Both the position numbers and the translations under genes were made by a program. Positions 32,956-42,510 of a stretch of DNA of 64,000 bases are shown one piece after another. The DNA is from Bretschneidera sinensis (Eukaryota > Streptophyta > Magnoliopsida > Brassicales > Akaniaceae). The stretch is from the NCBI GenBank assembly GCA_023935145.1, contig CM043700.1, positions 104,484,900 through 104,548,899 of the forward strand. Reading direction: 5' to 3'. The number at the start of each line of letters is the position of its first letter. The first letter of the stretch is position 1. The notes beneath the pieces were generated by a model, which did not search any database, had not been told where the DNA came from, and was given only the letters and a program-made list of their open reading frames with translations.

Positions 32956-33850
32956 TTAACCAAATCCATTCCTAAGAAGTCCAAGGTAATGATTGGACCT
33001 TCTTAGAGGTAGAACCTTGGTGCCTAAATCTGTAGGACTTTTCTCCATGGTCTTCTTGTCAACATGAATGCTTCCTTCTGTACCATTTTCCAGAATGTAA
33101 TGATACCAAACATCCATATGCTTTGTCCCCTCATGGAAAACTGGATTCCTCCAAAAGTGCCCCGCACTTTGGTTATCCAAAGTTACCACCACCTGCTCTT
33201 TTAGGACCTCCCACTCGTCCAACAACCCTTTGCACCCATAGCCTCCTTTATGGCTTCCGTAGCCACTATGCATTCCGCCCTGGTTGTTATGAGTGCTACC
33301 ACTGGCTGCCACTGAGCCTCCATGTACCTTAGCAACCACTTCATCCCAAGACAACGCTCTTTTCCGGGATTACTCACACATTTGCTGAAAACATCCATTG
33401 CCCAAGAAACACTTGACCTCTTTCTCTTCCTTTCCCGAATGATTCTCCTCATCCCAAGGATCTTTTGTGCAAAGCTGAGATCCTTCCTCTCGAACTCCTC
33501 ACTGAGTTGAGATGTAAACCTTTCCATCCTCTTCCTGCTGTTCCAAACTAATAGCCCATCAATGACATAGGTGAGGATACTCACCATCTTCTCCACCTTG
33601 TGTCCAGGTGAGAAAGTTTCTGTGAAACCTATGTCTCCTCTTCTTGTGAACCCATTCGCCACCAGCCTAGCCTTGTTCCAGACTTCATCTCTTGGAGGGC
33701 ACCCTTCTTTGATCTTGTAAGTGCACTTACATTCCACAACTTTCCGCTTTTCTGGAATTTTCACCAATTCCCAAAAGTTGTTCTCCTTCAAAGAATCCAT
33801 TTCTTCCTCTATAGCTAGCTGCCACTTTGACGAATCCTTACACTCTATGG
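32956..33850 (-). pseudogene. COP-1 RT and RNase H, internally deleted
   Basis: A 199-residue open piece (33800-33201) starts with RT finger motifs (ENNFWELVKIPEKRKVVECK, NKARLVANGF, FTETFSP) and jumps to a palm remnant near 33560-33490 (LTYVIDGLLVWN) followed by LSEEFERKDLSFAQKILGM. The YVDD is read as YVIDG, so one catalytic Asp is displaced, and about 110 residues are missing. RNase H is similarly shortened (WLLRYMEA joins ECIVATEAIKEAM), and the end is in a second piece (33354-32956; QSAGHFWRNPVFHEGTKHMD). The deletions keep the frame open. Cannot be an active polymerase. Confidence 0.85.
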
Positions 33851-34093
33851 CATCCGTGTAAGTTTTTGGTTTAGCTATCCCTCTTTCTTTCCAAGGAGCT
33901 GCTGCATCCGCAGTATCCGCAAACCCACATCTTGAAGGTGGTCCGACCAGCCTTCTTTCCCGGTCTCTTATGAGTTAAAAGTCCTTCTGACTTGTTGCAA
34001 CATCCTCTTCTTGTTCAGCCTCTTCTTGAGTTTCTTGAGCTTGGCAATCATCCAAGGGGTCTACCTGGTCCAAACCCTCTTGCCTCCTTTGCT

Positions 34094-35203
34094 CTACCTG
34101 AACAGAATCTCCCTTGATGCTATGCTCAACAATTTCTGAATTGGTTTGCTCACTAGCCACTGCAGGGTTAGTTTTCTCCAAGTAGTGAAATAATAATTCA
34201 TTAAAATAACATCCCTACTTACAATCAGTTTCATGCCCTTCTTTTCTAAGGACCACAACCTATATCCCTTAACGCCATCACTATATCCTAGAAATACACA
34301 TTTTCTATACCTAGGGTCAAGTTTATCCTCCTTTTGGTGTGCATATGCTGCACATCCAAAAGTCCTAAGGTTGCTTAATTCAGGGGGTTTTCCACTCCAC
34401 AACTCTTCGGGAGTCTTATGGTATACAATCTTAGAGGGTGATCTATTAATCAAATATGCAGCTATAGTCACCGCTTCCCCCCAAAAACATTTGGGTAATC
34501 TGGATTTATTTAACATGCACCTAACCTTTTCCATAAGGGTCTTATTCATCAACTCAGCAACTCCATTTTGCTGAGGAGTTTTCATAACCATCCTATGTCT
34601 TAGAATGCCATTTAACCTACAGAATTGATCAAGTTCTTGGTTAAAAATTTCTAAGCCATTATCGGTTCTTATCCCCTTAACTACTCTACCTATTTGAGTC
34701 TCAACCAGCCCTTTCCACACCACTAATTTATTCAATGCATCTGATTTATTTTTCACCAAATAAACCCACACGTTTCTTGAATAATCATCAATTAAAGACA
34801 GAAAGTAAATGTTACCTCCCTGTGTTGGTGTCCTAGCTGGTCCCCAAAGGTCCTCATGAATGTAGTCAAGAATGCACTTAGACTTGTGCACTCCGGTGTT
34901 GAAGCTGACCCGATGCTGCTGCCCAAAAACACAGCTCTTACAGAAATCCAGTTCTTCTACTTTGTCACCACCAAGTAGACCTTCCTTGCTAAGCACTTGC
35001 AGGCCCTTTTCGCTCATGTGTCCCAAGTGAGTGTGCCAAAGGGCTGCCTTGTCCAGCTCAGCCATCAAGCTTGCTGCTTGATCATTGGTTTCTGTTTCTC
35101 CGATCATCTCATAGAGTCCATCGTTTCTTGCTGCCTTGATCACTACCAAAGATCCCTTGGCCACCTTGATCTTTCCTCCCTCTATCTTGCATGTATAGCC
35201 CAT
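34094..35203 (-). pseudogene. COP-1 integrase
   Basis: A 369-residue open piece. Pre-integrase zinc region HTHLGHMSEKGLQVL and CKSCVFGQQHR (about 35030-34920). DDE core: Asp in YIHEDLWGPA (about 34855), Asp in GIRTDNGLEIF (about 34650), Glu in PQQNGVAELMNKTL (about 34565). C-terminal LRTFGCAAYAHQ and YRKCVFLGYSDGVKGYRLW. All catalytic acids are kept. A further acidic Gln/Glu-rich linker to RT lies at 34093-33970. The longest intact enzyme domain in COP-1; the element as a whole is not complete. Confidence 0.9.
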
Positions 35204-35503
35204 GGAATCCAGCTACCCCAATGAGATCAAGTTCCTCTTCAAATCTGGAACATACCTCACATTTTCAAGCAGCCTTGTGACTCCATCAAACATCCTCAAT
35301 TGGATGTCTCCAATCCCTCTCACTTAGCAAGAATTATCATTCCCCAAGAAGACCCTTCCATCATTGATCTTCTTGAAATTCTTGAACCATTCTTTGTGAG
35401 GGCTCATATGATGAGTGCACCTGGTATCCAAGATCCATTTCCCGCTGCCTTCTTGCCCCTTGCTCACACTTAAGCACACAACAAGAACATCATCATCTTG
35501 CTG
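35204..35503 (-). pseudogene. COP-1 protease
   Basis: WILDTRCTHHMSPHKEWF near 35440-35390 is the copia protease active site with the Gly of Asp-Thr-Gly changed to Arg. The frame then has stops near 35325 and 35215 before the integrase piece. The usual RNLISLG block is seen near 35240. Confidence 0.75.
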
Positions 35504-36241
35504 TTATGTTTTGGCAACCGAAGCCTCTCCATTCTTGGTATGGCTTCCTCCTCTATCCCTTGTCATCTTCTTACAATCTTTCTTGACATGACCCTCCTTA
35601 TGGCAGTAGTAGCAGCTCTTCCCTCCAAATCTCAGTTTGGAATGCATTCTCCCATAGCTTTCTCCTCTACCTCTGTCCTGGTAGTAGCCATGCATGCTAT
35701 TGTGCACTCCCCTATGGCTTTCTCTTCTACCTCTGTCCCGGTTGTAGCCATACATGCTGCTGTGCACTCTCCCATGGCTCTCTCCTCTACCTCTGTCCTG
35801 GTAGTAGCCATGGTTGCTGCCATACCAAGTTGATGGCCTTCTTTTAAAGAACAGCCCTTTACCACTTGATGCACTCCTTATCTTAGCATCAAGATCATCT
35901 TGCAACTCTTTCTTAGGATCAAATTTAAAAGCAAAGATTCATTTCCGAAGATACCTCTTATGTGGGAGAGTCTTAGCAAGAAACAATTCATCTAGTTTTT
36001 TCCATAATGCAGCTGGATCTTTCGAGTCTCCGCACTCCCTTGTGACATTGTCCGACATGTGCAAGAAAATGGTGCTGTAAGCCATCTTCTTCATCTCGGT
36101 CCGCTGGTTCTCCATGACACCATCATCTTCTCCAATAGCCAAGTTCACTTTCTGCTGCATGAGAACCGCCTTGATCTTCCGCTTCCATAGGGTAAAGTCC
36201 CCCTTTCCATCAAACTTCTCCACACAGAAATTTGAAGCCAT
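35504..36241 (-). pseudogene. COP-1 gag, internally deleted
   Basis: ATG at 36241 (MASNFCVEKFDGKGDFTLWK), the usual copia gag start. It is open to RYLRK, then a TGA (about 35936) and the same frame continues at 35905. Where a typical gag has another 100 or so capsid residues, this one jumps to LDAKIRSASSGKGLFFKRRP. Next is a threefold 20-residue Tyr/Arg/Gly-rich repeat, then the zinc knuckle CYYCHKEGHVKKDC (all four ligands). Two changes, stop and deletion, make it inactive as capsid. Confidence 0.85.
35641..35820 (-). repeat. Three 60-bp in-frame repeats in COP-1 gag
   Basis: Period exactly 60 bp (35641, 35701, 35761). Each unit encodes about HGYYQDRGRGESHGRVHSSM. An RG-rich RNA-binding box amplified next to the zinc knuckle. 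Confidence 0.85.
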
Positions 36242-36465
36242 CTTTTGCGGACAAGATCCCAGATTTGTGCACTAACCACAACTACTTTCTTTAACCTCAA
36301 GAACACAGATCGAAGATGGATCTTTAACATCATTCTTGAATCAACCTTCAAGAACACGACCGGATCTTGATCTTTACACCGTTCTTGAATCACCCAAGAA
36401 GTTTGATCTTTGATTCTTGGAGTCTTGGCTCCATACCTTCTACTTCTTGTTCCGATAACCAGCTG

Positions 36466-36482
36466 CTGTGCTCTGATACCAC
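36466..36482 (-). other. COP-1 primer binding site
   Basis: The minus strand reads GTGGTATCAGAGCACAG right after the LTR: complementary to initiator Met tRNA, standard for copia. Confidence 0.9.
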
Positions 36483-37317
36483 TGTTGGAAATCACCTTGA
36501 CAAGATGCCCAGGTGGTGATCTTCCAAACACCCAAGTCTTAAATGACTTGTAGAAAGAATTTCAGCAATCGAACACAAGAACAGAAAATCAAAGAAAGAA
36601 AGAAGACAAGTAATTTGTTGTCGAGGTTCGGCAATGTGCCTACGTCCCCGTGAGTTCCTCTGAACTCTCTGCACTATCTCAATGGTTCTTACAAAGTTAC
36701 AGCAATCCCCTTCAAGAATCCAAGTTCTTGAAGAAACAAGAAGAGAAGGAAGAAGATGAGAACTCAACAATGTTCTCTAATCTAATCTAGACTATCTCTA
36801 TCTTATTACAACCAGCCTCACTACAAGAGTCCCACTTGTGTTTATGTCTCTCTACACAATTCTCTCTTAGTGTTTACAATGATCTCACAATGTCACAAAA
36901 CTCTCTTGTATGTGTGTTTTTGTATCTTGTATTATCTTATGAAATGAGGCCTTGAGAACCCCTTTTATAGCCTCTTAATTCTTGGACATTCTTGTGAGTC
37001 ATTATCCTCCCTTTGATCATGTTCTTCCTTTAATCTCAGCCCTACATCACTCTCCAAGTGATGTTGTGTGTTTTGGTGTGGTGCTGTGTGCTGCGGCGTG
37101 ACCTGATGCTGCAGCCTCCTGATGCTGTGCGCACACCTCCTGCCTGTGGGCAGAAACTTCCACAGCAGTGTGCCTAACCTTCCCATGCTCAAAATTGAAG
37201 CACACATATGTGTGCAACCTTATAACTTGCTGAAATTTGATATCCCATAATTGGTTTGGACATTAACTAACTTTAGACCATGTTTGGATATGTTTGAAAC
37301 TTAGGCAAATAACAACA
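36483..37317 (-). repeat. COP-1 5' LTR
   Basis: 835 bp, near-identical to 32041-32873; followed by GTTAT. Confidence 0.95.
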
Positions 37318-38271
37318 GTTATCATAGCTTTCTTCTTGAAGCTCTTGTATGGTTTGCTTGTAGCCATACAATCGGCCTTGATGTGACCGGGCTTCTTACA
37401 TCCATAGCACACAAGTGGTTCCCTTTTTGAGGTGGGATCCTTTGTGTAAGGTTTCTTGCTATTCTTCAAGAATCTATGAAACCGCTTAGTGATTAAAGCC
37501 ATTTCACCATCTTCTTCGCTACTCACTGCCTCTTCTTCCGATTCCTCTTCTCTATTGTATGTAGAGGCCTTGAGAGCCCACATTTTTCTTTTTCTCATCA
37601 TCATTGACAATGGGATTCATTTCCTCCATCTCATATGTTAACAATGACCCAAGAAGTGTCTCAACATCAAGTTTGTCAAGATCTTTGGCCTCCGTGATAG
37701 CAGTCTTCTTTACTTTCCATGTGGATGGAAAAGATCTTAAGATTTTCCTTGTTAATTCAAATTCTTCAATGTTCCTACCAAGAAGCTTCAAACCATTAAC
37801 AATAATTGTGAAACGTGAGTGCATTTGAGAAATTGTTTCATTAGGAGACATTCTAAAAGATTCATATTTAGATACTAGTATATAAATTTTTGATTTTTTA
37901 ACCTCACCAGTTCCTTCATATGTAACTTGCAATTTATCACATATTTCCTTAGCTGAAACACATGCAAAGATTTTATTGTATTCAGATATATCTAAAGCAC
38001 AATGTAAAATACTTTTTGCTCTACTATTGAAAGACATCATTCTACAATCCTCCTCATTCTACTTAGTTTTGAGTTTAGGCATTGTATGATTGATTTCTAC
38101 AATAGTGATTTCCTTTGATGGAATTCTAGGTCCCTCTTCAACGACTCTCCATAGATTATAATCTTGTCCTTCGACAAAGATTTTCATCCTGTTTTCCAAT
38201 AGTTATAGTTGGAGCCGTTGAACAAGGGAGGCCTAGTATATGAATGTCCCTCAAAATAGCTATTTGCTGCC
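37318..38271 (-). pseudogene. SIRE-1 gag N-terminal part
   Basis: Starts at ATG 38271 (MAANSYFEGHSYTRPPLFNG). A frameshift follows near 38190 and a stop near 38060, then the gag domain in 38040-37552: SILHCALDISEYNKI, YEGTGEVKKSKIYIL, MSPNETISQMHSRFTIIVNG, LTRKILRSFPSTWKVKKTAI. A zinc knuckle CYGCKKPGHIKADC is at about 37400-37360 (ligands intact). COP-1 interrupts the frame right after KKKAMITV; the rest is at 31038-32040. Confidence 0.88.
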
Positions 38272-38313
38272 ATCAGATCAACTCAAGGATATTAAGCTTA
38301 AAATTGAGGATGA

Positions 38314-38328
38314 GGCTCTGATACCAAT
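38314..38328 (-). other. SIRE-1 primer binding site
   Basis: The minus strand reads ATTGGTATCAGAGCC beside the 5' LTR: initiator Met tRNA primer site. Confidence 0.92.
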
Positions 38329-39430
38329 TGTAGACTGAAGTTTCAACCCAAAAGGGGGAGCGAATTGGGTTTTAAAAACTTTTTGCGGATTAAACACAAG
38401 TTTATAAAACAGATAACACAACAAGATTATAAACAAGTAAAATGTGTTGTAAATAAAGAGTTTAAAGAAAAGAGGATGCAAACTCGGTTTATAGTGGTTC
38501 GACAATATCAGAATCATTCCGACCCTACGTCCACTCTCTTCAAGGAACCTCCTTGAAGTAATTTACTAAGAAACTTAGTCATGCAACTTCACAGGTGTTG
38601 AACAAACCTTACAATGCCTTCCTCTTGGAAGCAAACCTCTTCCTCTCCAAAGCGAAACTCCTTCTTTTCAGAAGCAAATCACTTTATAATAAATACTGTA
38701 AAGAAAACAGTAGAGAGACAATAATAAAAGCTTATACAACTGAATAATATCTCTCTTTCTAGGTAAAGCTTGAAGAATGGCTCAACAATCAATTTTTCAA
38801 AGTTTTTTGAGTATCAATGAGTAAAAACTTATTTGAATGTGTAATACTCTGTTTTAAAATGCTTAATAGAGTGGGTTTATATAGCCTTGATGTAATATGC
38901 TCGTTTGTAACTGATTTTATCCATTTTCGTACAATTTATGTTGAAATTCGCGTCCCAACGGTCATATTTTTTGAACTACCAATTGGCTGGGTCTTAGTAC
39001 CAGTCGACTGGGTCTTTAAAAATCACATCTTTAAGGCTGTTGAAGGTACCAGTCAACTGGGTATGTCTTACCAGTCGACTGGGAACCTTCTGCCTAGATT
39101 ACCAGTCGATTAGGTTGCTTTAACAACCCAGTTTTCATGTGTTGAAGAGATTTTAACTTGGAAAACATTTGATTAAAAGGTTATGTTAAAATGCTTTTTC
39201 AAAAAGAGCCAATGGACAAGCTAATTACATGAACAAGTATGACTTACAACTTGTTTTAATACCTTAGACCTATACTAGTTCTTCTGTCTTCACTTGATGT
39301 TTGATTCGGGTTGAGTTCTTGCACCTTGATCCTTGGTTGAATGCTCTTATTGCTTAATACACTTAGATAGCATCGTTAGTATAATAAGAGTTGTGTTTGG
39401 TCATCATTAAAATATAGGTGAGGGTCAACA
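38329..39430 (-). repeat. SIRE-1 5' LTR
   Basis: 1102 bp, matches 24121-25326. TATATAA on the minus strand at 38883-38877. Five CCAGTCGACTGG-type words at 38977-39112, upstream of it in the direction of transcription. Confidence 0.94.
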
Positions 39431-39636
39431 CAGCCCAAAGATTTTTTCTCTTATGCGCCTAAAGGTTGAAAAAAATTATCTAGAGCCCAGCACTAGAGAA
39501 ATCTTCTTAGGCCTAAAGGGCAAGAAGCCCACCAAAAACATCAAAAGAAGAAGCACAAAAGTTCGCGAAAAACATTAAAGGAAGAAGCTCAAAAATCCAC
39601 AAAGGACTCCAAAAATGGACGGCCCAGATTGACAGT
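39431..39636 (+). other. TAT-1 segment before the 48-bp array
   Basis: Purine-rich non-coding sequence with repeated AAGAAG blocks. Continues TAT-1 across SIRE-1. No gene seen. Confidence 0.5.
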
Positions 39637-40993
39637 CTCTAAGACCGAGCATATTGATTGCTGCTCATATGCTCAGACCAACGTCTCCAAGGCCAAGCAT
39701 ATTGACTGCTACTCATATGCTTGGACTAACATCTCCAATGCCGAGCATATTGACTGCTGCTCTAATGCTCGAACCAACATCTCCAAAGCCGAGCATATTG
39801 ACTGTTGCTCATATGCTCGGACCAACATCTTTAAGGCTGAGCATATTGACTACTGCTCTTATGCTAAAAACAACGTTTTCAAGGCCGAGCATATTGACTG
39901 CTGCTCATATGCTGGGACTAACGTCTCCAAGGCCGAGCATATTGACTGCTTCTCATATGCTCGGACCAAACTCTCCAAGGCAGAGTATATTGACTGTTGC
40001 TTCTATGCTCAGAGTAATGTCTCCAGGGTCGAGCATATTGACTGCTTCTCATATGCTCGGACCAACTTCTCCAAAGCCGAGCATATTGATTGTTGCTCCT
40101 ATGCTCGAACCAACGTCTCCAAGGCTGAGCATATCAACTACTGCTCATATGCTCGGACCGACATCTCTAAGGTTGAGTATATTGATTGCTGCTCATATAC
40201 TCGGACCGATGTCTCCAAAGTCGAGTATATTGACTGCTGCTTCTATGCTCTAACCGATGTCTCCAAGGCCAAGCATATTGACTGCTGCTCATATGCTCAA
40301 ACCAACATCAATAAGGCTGAGTATATTGACTGGTTATACTATTCTCGGACCAACGTCTCAAAGGCCGAGCATATTAATTGTTGCTCATATGCTCGGACTA
40401 ACGTCTCTAAGGCTGAGCATATTGGTTGCTTCTCATACGTTTGGACCAATATCTCCATGACCGAGCATATTGATTGTTGCTTCTATGCTCGGACCAACGT
40501 CTCTAAGGTCGAGCATATTGACTGCTCCTCATATGCTCAGACCAATGTCAACAAGGTCGAGCATATTGATTGCTGCTCCTATGCTCGGACTAAATTCTCC
40601 AAGGCTGAGCATATTGATTGCTACTCCTATGCTCGGACCAACGTCTCCAAGGCCAAGCATATTGATTGCTGTTCATATGATCGGACCGATGTCTCCAAGG
40701 CCAAGCATATTGATTGTTGCTCCTATGCTCGGAGCAACGTCTCAACGGCCGAGCATATTGACTGTTTCTCATATACTCAGACCAACATCTCCAAGACCAA
40801 GCATATTGACTGTTGCTTCTATGCTCGGATCAACGTCTCCAAGGCCGAGCATATTGACGGTTGCTCATATGCTTGGACCAATATCTCCAAGGCTGAGCAT
40901 ATTGATTGTTGCTCCTATGCTCGGACCAACATCTCCAAGGCTGAGCATATTGATTGCTGCTCCAATGTTCAGACCAACATCTCCAAGGCCGAG
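39637..40993 (+). repeat. 48-bp tandem array of TAT-1, left part
   Basis: About 28 units of 48 bp. Each unit contains a 10-bp inverted repeat CCGAGCATAT-N12-ATATGCTCGG and a 16-bp spacer (ACCAACGTCTCCAAGG). Since 48 is divisible by three, one frame stays open for 455 codons, giving a 16-residue repeat near SKAEHIDCCSYARTNV; other frames are also open. I take this as a minisatellite in the TAT-1 3' region, not a protein gene. The ATH-4 insertion cuts it at CCGAG; it resumes at 48703. Confidence 0.88.
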
Positions 40994-42386
40994 TGATAAC
41001 TCGAAATAAATCATGTTATTATACTGCTTTTAGGCACGTTTTTGGTGTGGATCTTGAGCATTAGATTTGTGTTTCATATGCTTTTAGCAATTTTTAGTTT
41101 AGTTTATTTTATTTTACTATTAGTTTGTTTTAGTTAATTTGAATGTTTAATGCTAAGTTTTGGGAATTTACTATGCAGACACTCAATGCTGCTGTGCTGA
41201 TTCAAGGGCACTACAGCGTTGGAAGGGCAATAATTGTGAAGAGAGGACAAAAACTCAAAGCTGCAGCGCTGGTTCGTGGGGTGCTGCAGCTCTGGTTAAG
41301 GTTCGATTTGTGCCTAGCGCTGCAACATGGGGAAGTCGACGCTGCAGCGCTGGCCGATGGATTCAAAATATTATAAATAGCAACCCTAGCTGAACAAAAG
41401 AGGGGAAGCGGTTGTTGAAAGGAAAAACAGATTTTGGAGGAGACGAGAGGCAAAAGGGGAGTTAGAGACGCTCCTGGAGGCTCCTCTGAAGCTGTTAATC
41501 ATTCCTCTCTGGTTTTGCTTTATTTTTATTTGGTTATGTTTATGTTCTATGATATGATCTTGGTTTGCTTGAATATTATTATGGAGTAGGTATTTTTGTG
41601 TTAAGGATAGATGAATCCTAAACCTATGTCTTGAGTTGCTATTTTGACAAGTTGGAATTTAATATTTATTTCAAAGAGTGTGTTTTATTGTTCTTAATGC
41701 TTTTTGTTATTTTGATTCATTCTTTAAGCATGGTGATGTGTCGAATAGAGAAGCTATGTTTTTATGAATGATTGAATTAATAAATATGATGTTGGATTGT
41801 TGTCTATGCAAAAGCCAGGGTAAAACATGCCAAAAACGGAATAGAAGTAACCGAATAGGGATTCTAAGAAATTCACGTGGTCTGTTTAAATCATAACCGA
41901 ATAGGGAGATTTTACTGAAAGGAATTCCACTGAACTTAATGCTTCTTAATTTGAATTAATCTAGAATAGGCCTGGAAGATGGATATTTGAAATTAATGAT
42001 TCTTGAGATTGTGGTTAGACCTGAAATATGGATAACTAATTTATTCTTAATTCTACCATCTTGAATAATGTATTAAACGAAACTTGTCCATTCGAATCTC
42101 TCGGTAATACTAGTTTAGGTGAAGTCGAGTCCTTAGCACGTTAGTTTATAAGAATCTAATTCCAAAGTTTGCAATTCTTTCGTTTATTTACTATTGTCAT
42201 CTGTTTTTTCTTTAAGTTAATTTTTATTAAATTCTTCTCCTACAATTATTCATTTGCTCAAATAACGGTAAGAGTTGAGTTATAATTTCTGTATTATCTA
42301 TACAGTCCTCGTTGGGAACGATACTTACTTATCATTTTATTACTTGAACGATTAGTGCACTTGCTAGTGTCAATTTTATCGCATCA
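40994..42386 (+). repeat. ATH-4 5' LTR
   Basis: 1393 bp, TGATAACTCG to TATCGCATCA. Matches 47031-48475 with several percent differences and a 40-bp length change in the GC-word region. Short frames at 41143-41393 are LTR sequence. Confidence 0.95.
41190..41379 (+). promoter_or_regulatory. ATH-4 U3: GCTGCAGCGCTGG words and TATA box
   Basis: Six or so copies of GCTGCAGCGCTGG, GCTGCAGCTCTGG and relatives between 41190 and 41352, with TATAAATA at 41372. The 3' LTR has a variant array (about 47225-47450). Built from overlapping palindromes CTGCAG and AGCGCT. Confidence 0.6.
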
Positions 42387-42410
42387 AGTTTTTGACGCCG
42401 TTGCCGAGGA
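42387..42410 (+). other. ATH-4 primer binding site
   Basis: AGTTTTTGACGCCGTTGCCG after the LTR. One change (GGCGCC to GACGCC) from the Athila site. Confidence 0.88.
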
Positions 42411-42510
42411 CTGAAATAAAATATTACATTTATTGTGATTCTACTAGTTAATTTGAGAGTTTGTTAATTTGGTTTTTAAGTCTATTTTGCAGGGTTTTCG
42501 TTTCTAGTGC

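Larger units (their letters stand above)
32041..37317 (-). mobile_element. COP-1: internally deleted Ty1/copia element
   Basis: Minus-strand element of 5277 bp with LTRs 32041-32873 and 36483-37317 that differ by only a few percent by eye, primer site at 36466-36482 and perfect target duplication GTTAT (32036-32040 and 37318-37322). Gag, protease, integrase, RT and RNase H are present in copia order, but gag lacks its middle and RT lacks its central part. Wording of integrase and gag resembles Tnt1/Tork-type elements. Young insertion in SIRE-1 gag. Confidence 0.95.
24121..39430 (-). mobile_element. SIRE-1: Ty1/copia SIRE-lineage element
   Basis: Minus-strand copia element with LTRs 24121-25326 and 38329-39430. 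The primer site fits initiator Met tRNA (38314-38328) and the purine tract is at 25341-25327. Order on the minus strand: gag, protease, integrase, RT, RNase H (copia order), then a long 3' ORF, which is the SIRE hallmark. COP-1 is inserted in its gag (TSD GTTAT). Flanks are CAACT on the left and CAGCC on the right, so no clean target duplication is seen. Several frameshifts and stops. Confidence 0.93.

Noticed and set aside
39637..40993. CRISPR-like array
   Set aside because: Units are contiguous and wholly repeated, with no unique spacers, and the context is a plant retrotransposon.
39629..40996. 455-codon repeat protein (16-residue units)
   Set aside because: It is the 48-bp array read in one frame; other frames are also open, and the block lies in the non-coding 3' part of TAT-1.
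41143..41453. Three overlapping 77-80 codon frames
   Set aside because: They lie in the ATH-4 LTR, recur in altered form in the other LTR and come from the GC words.
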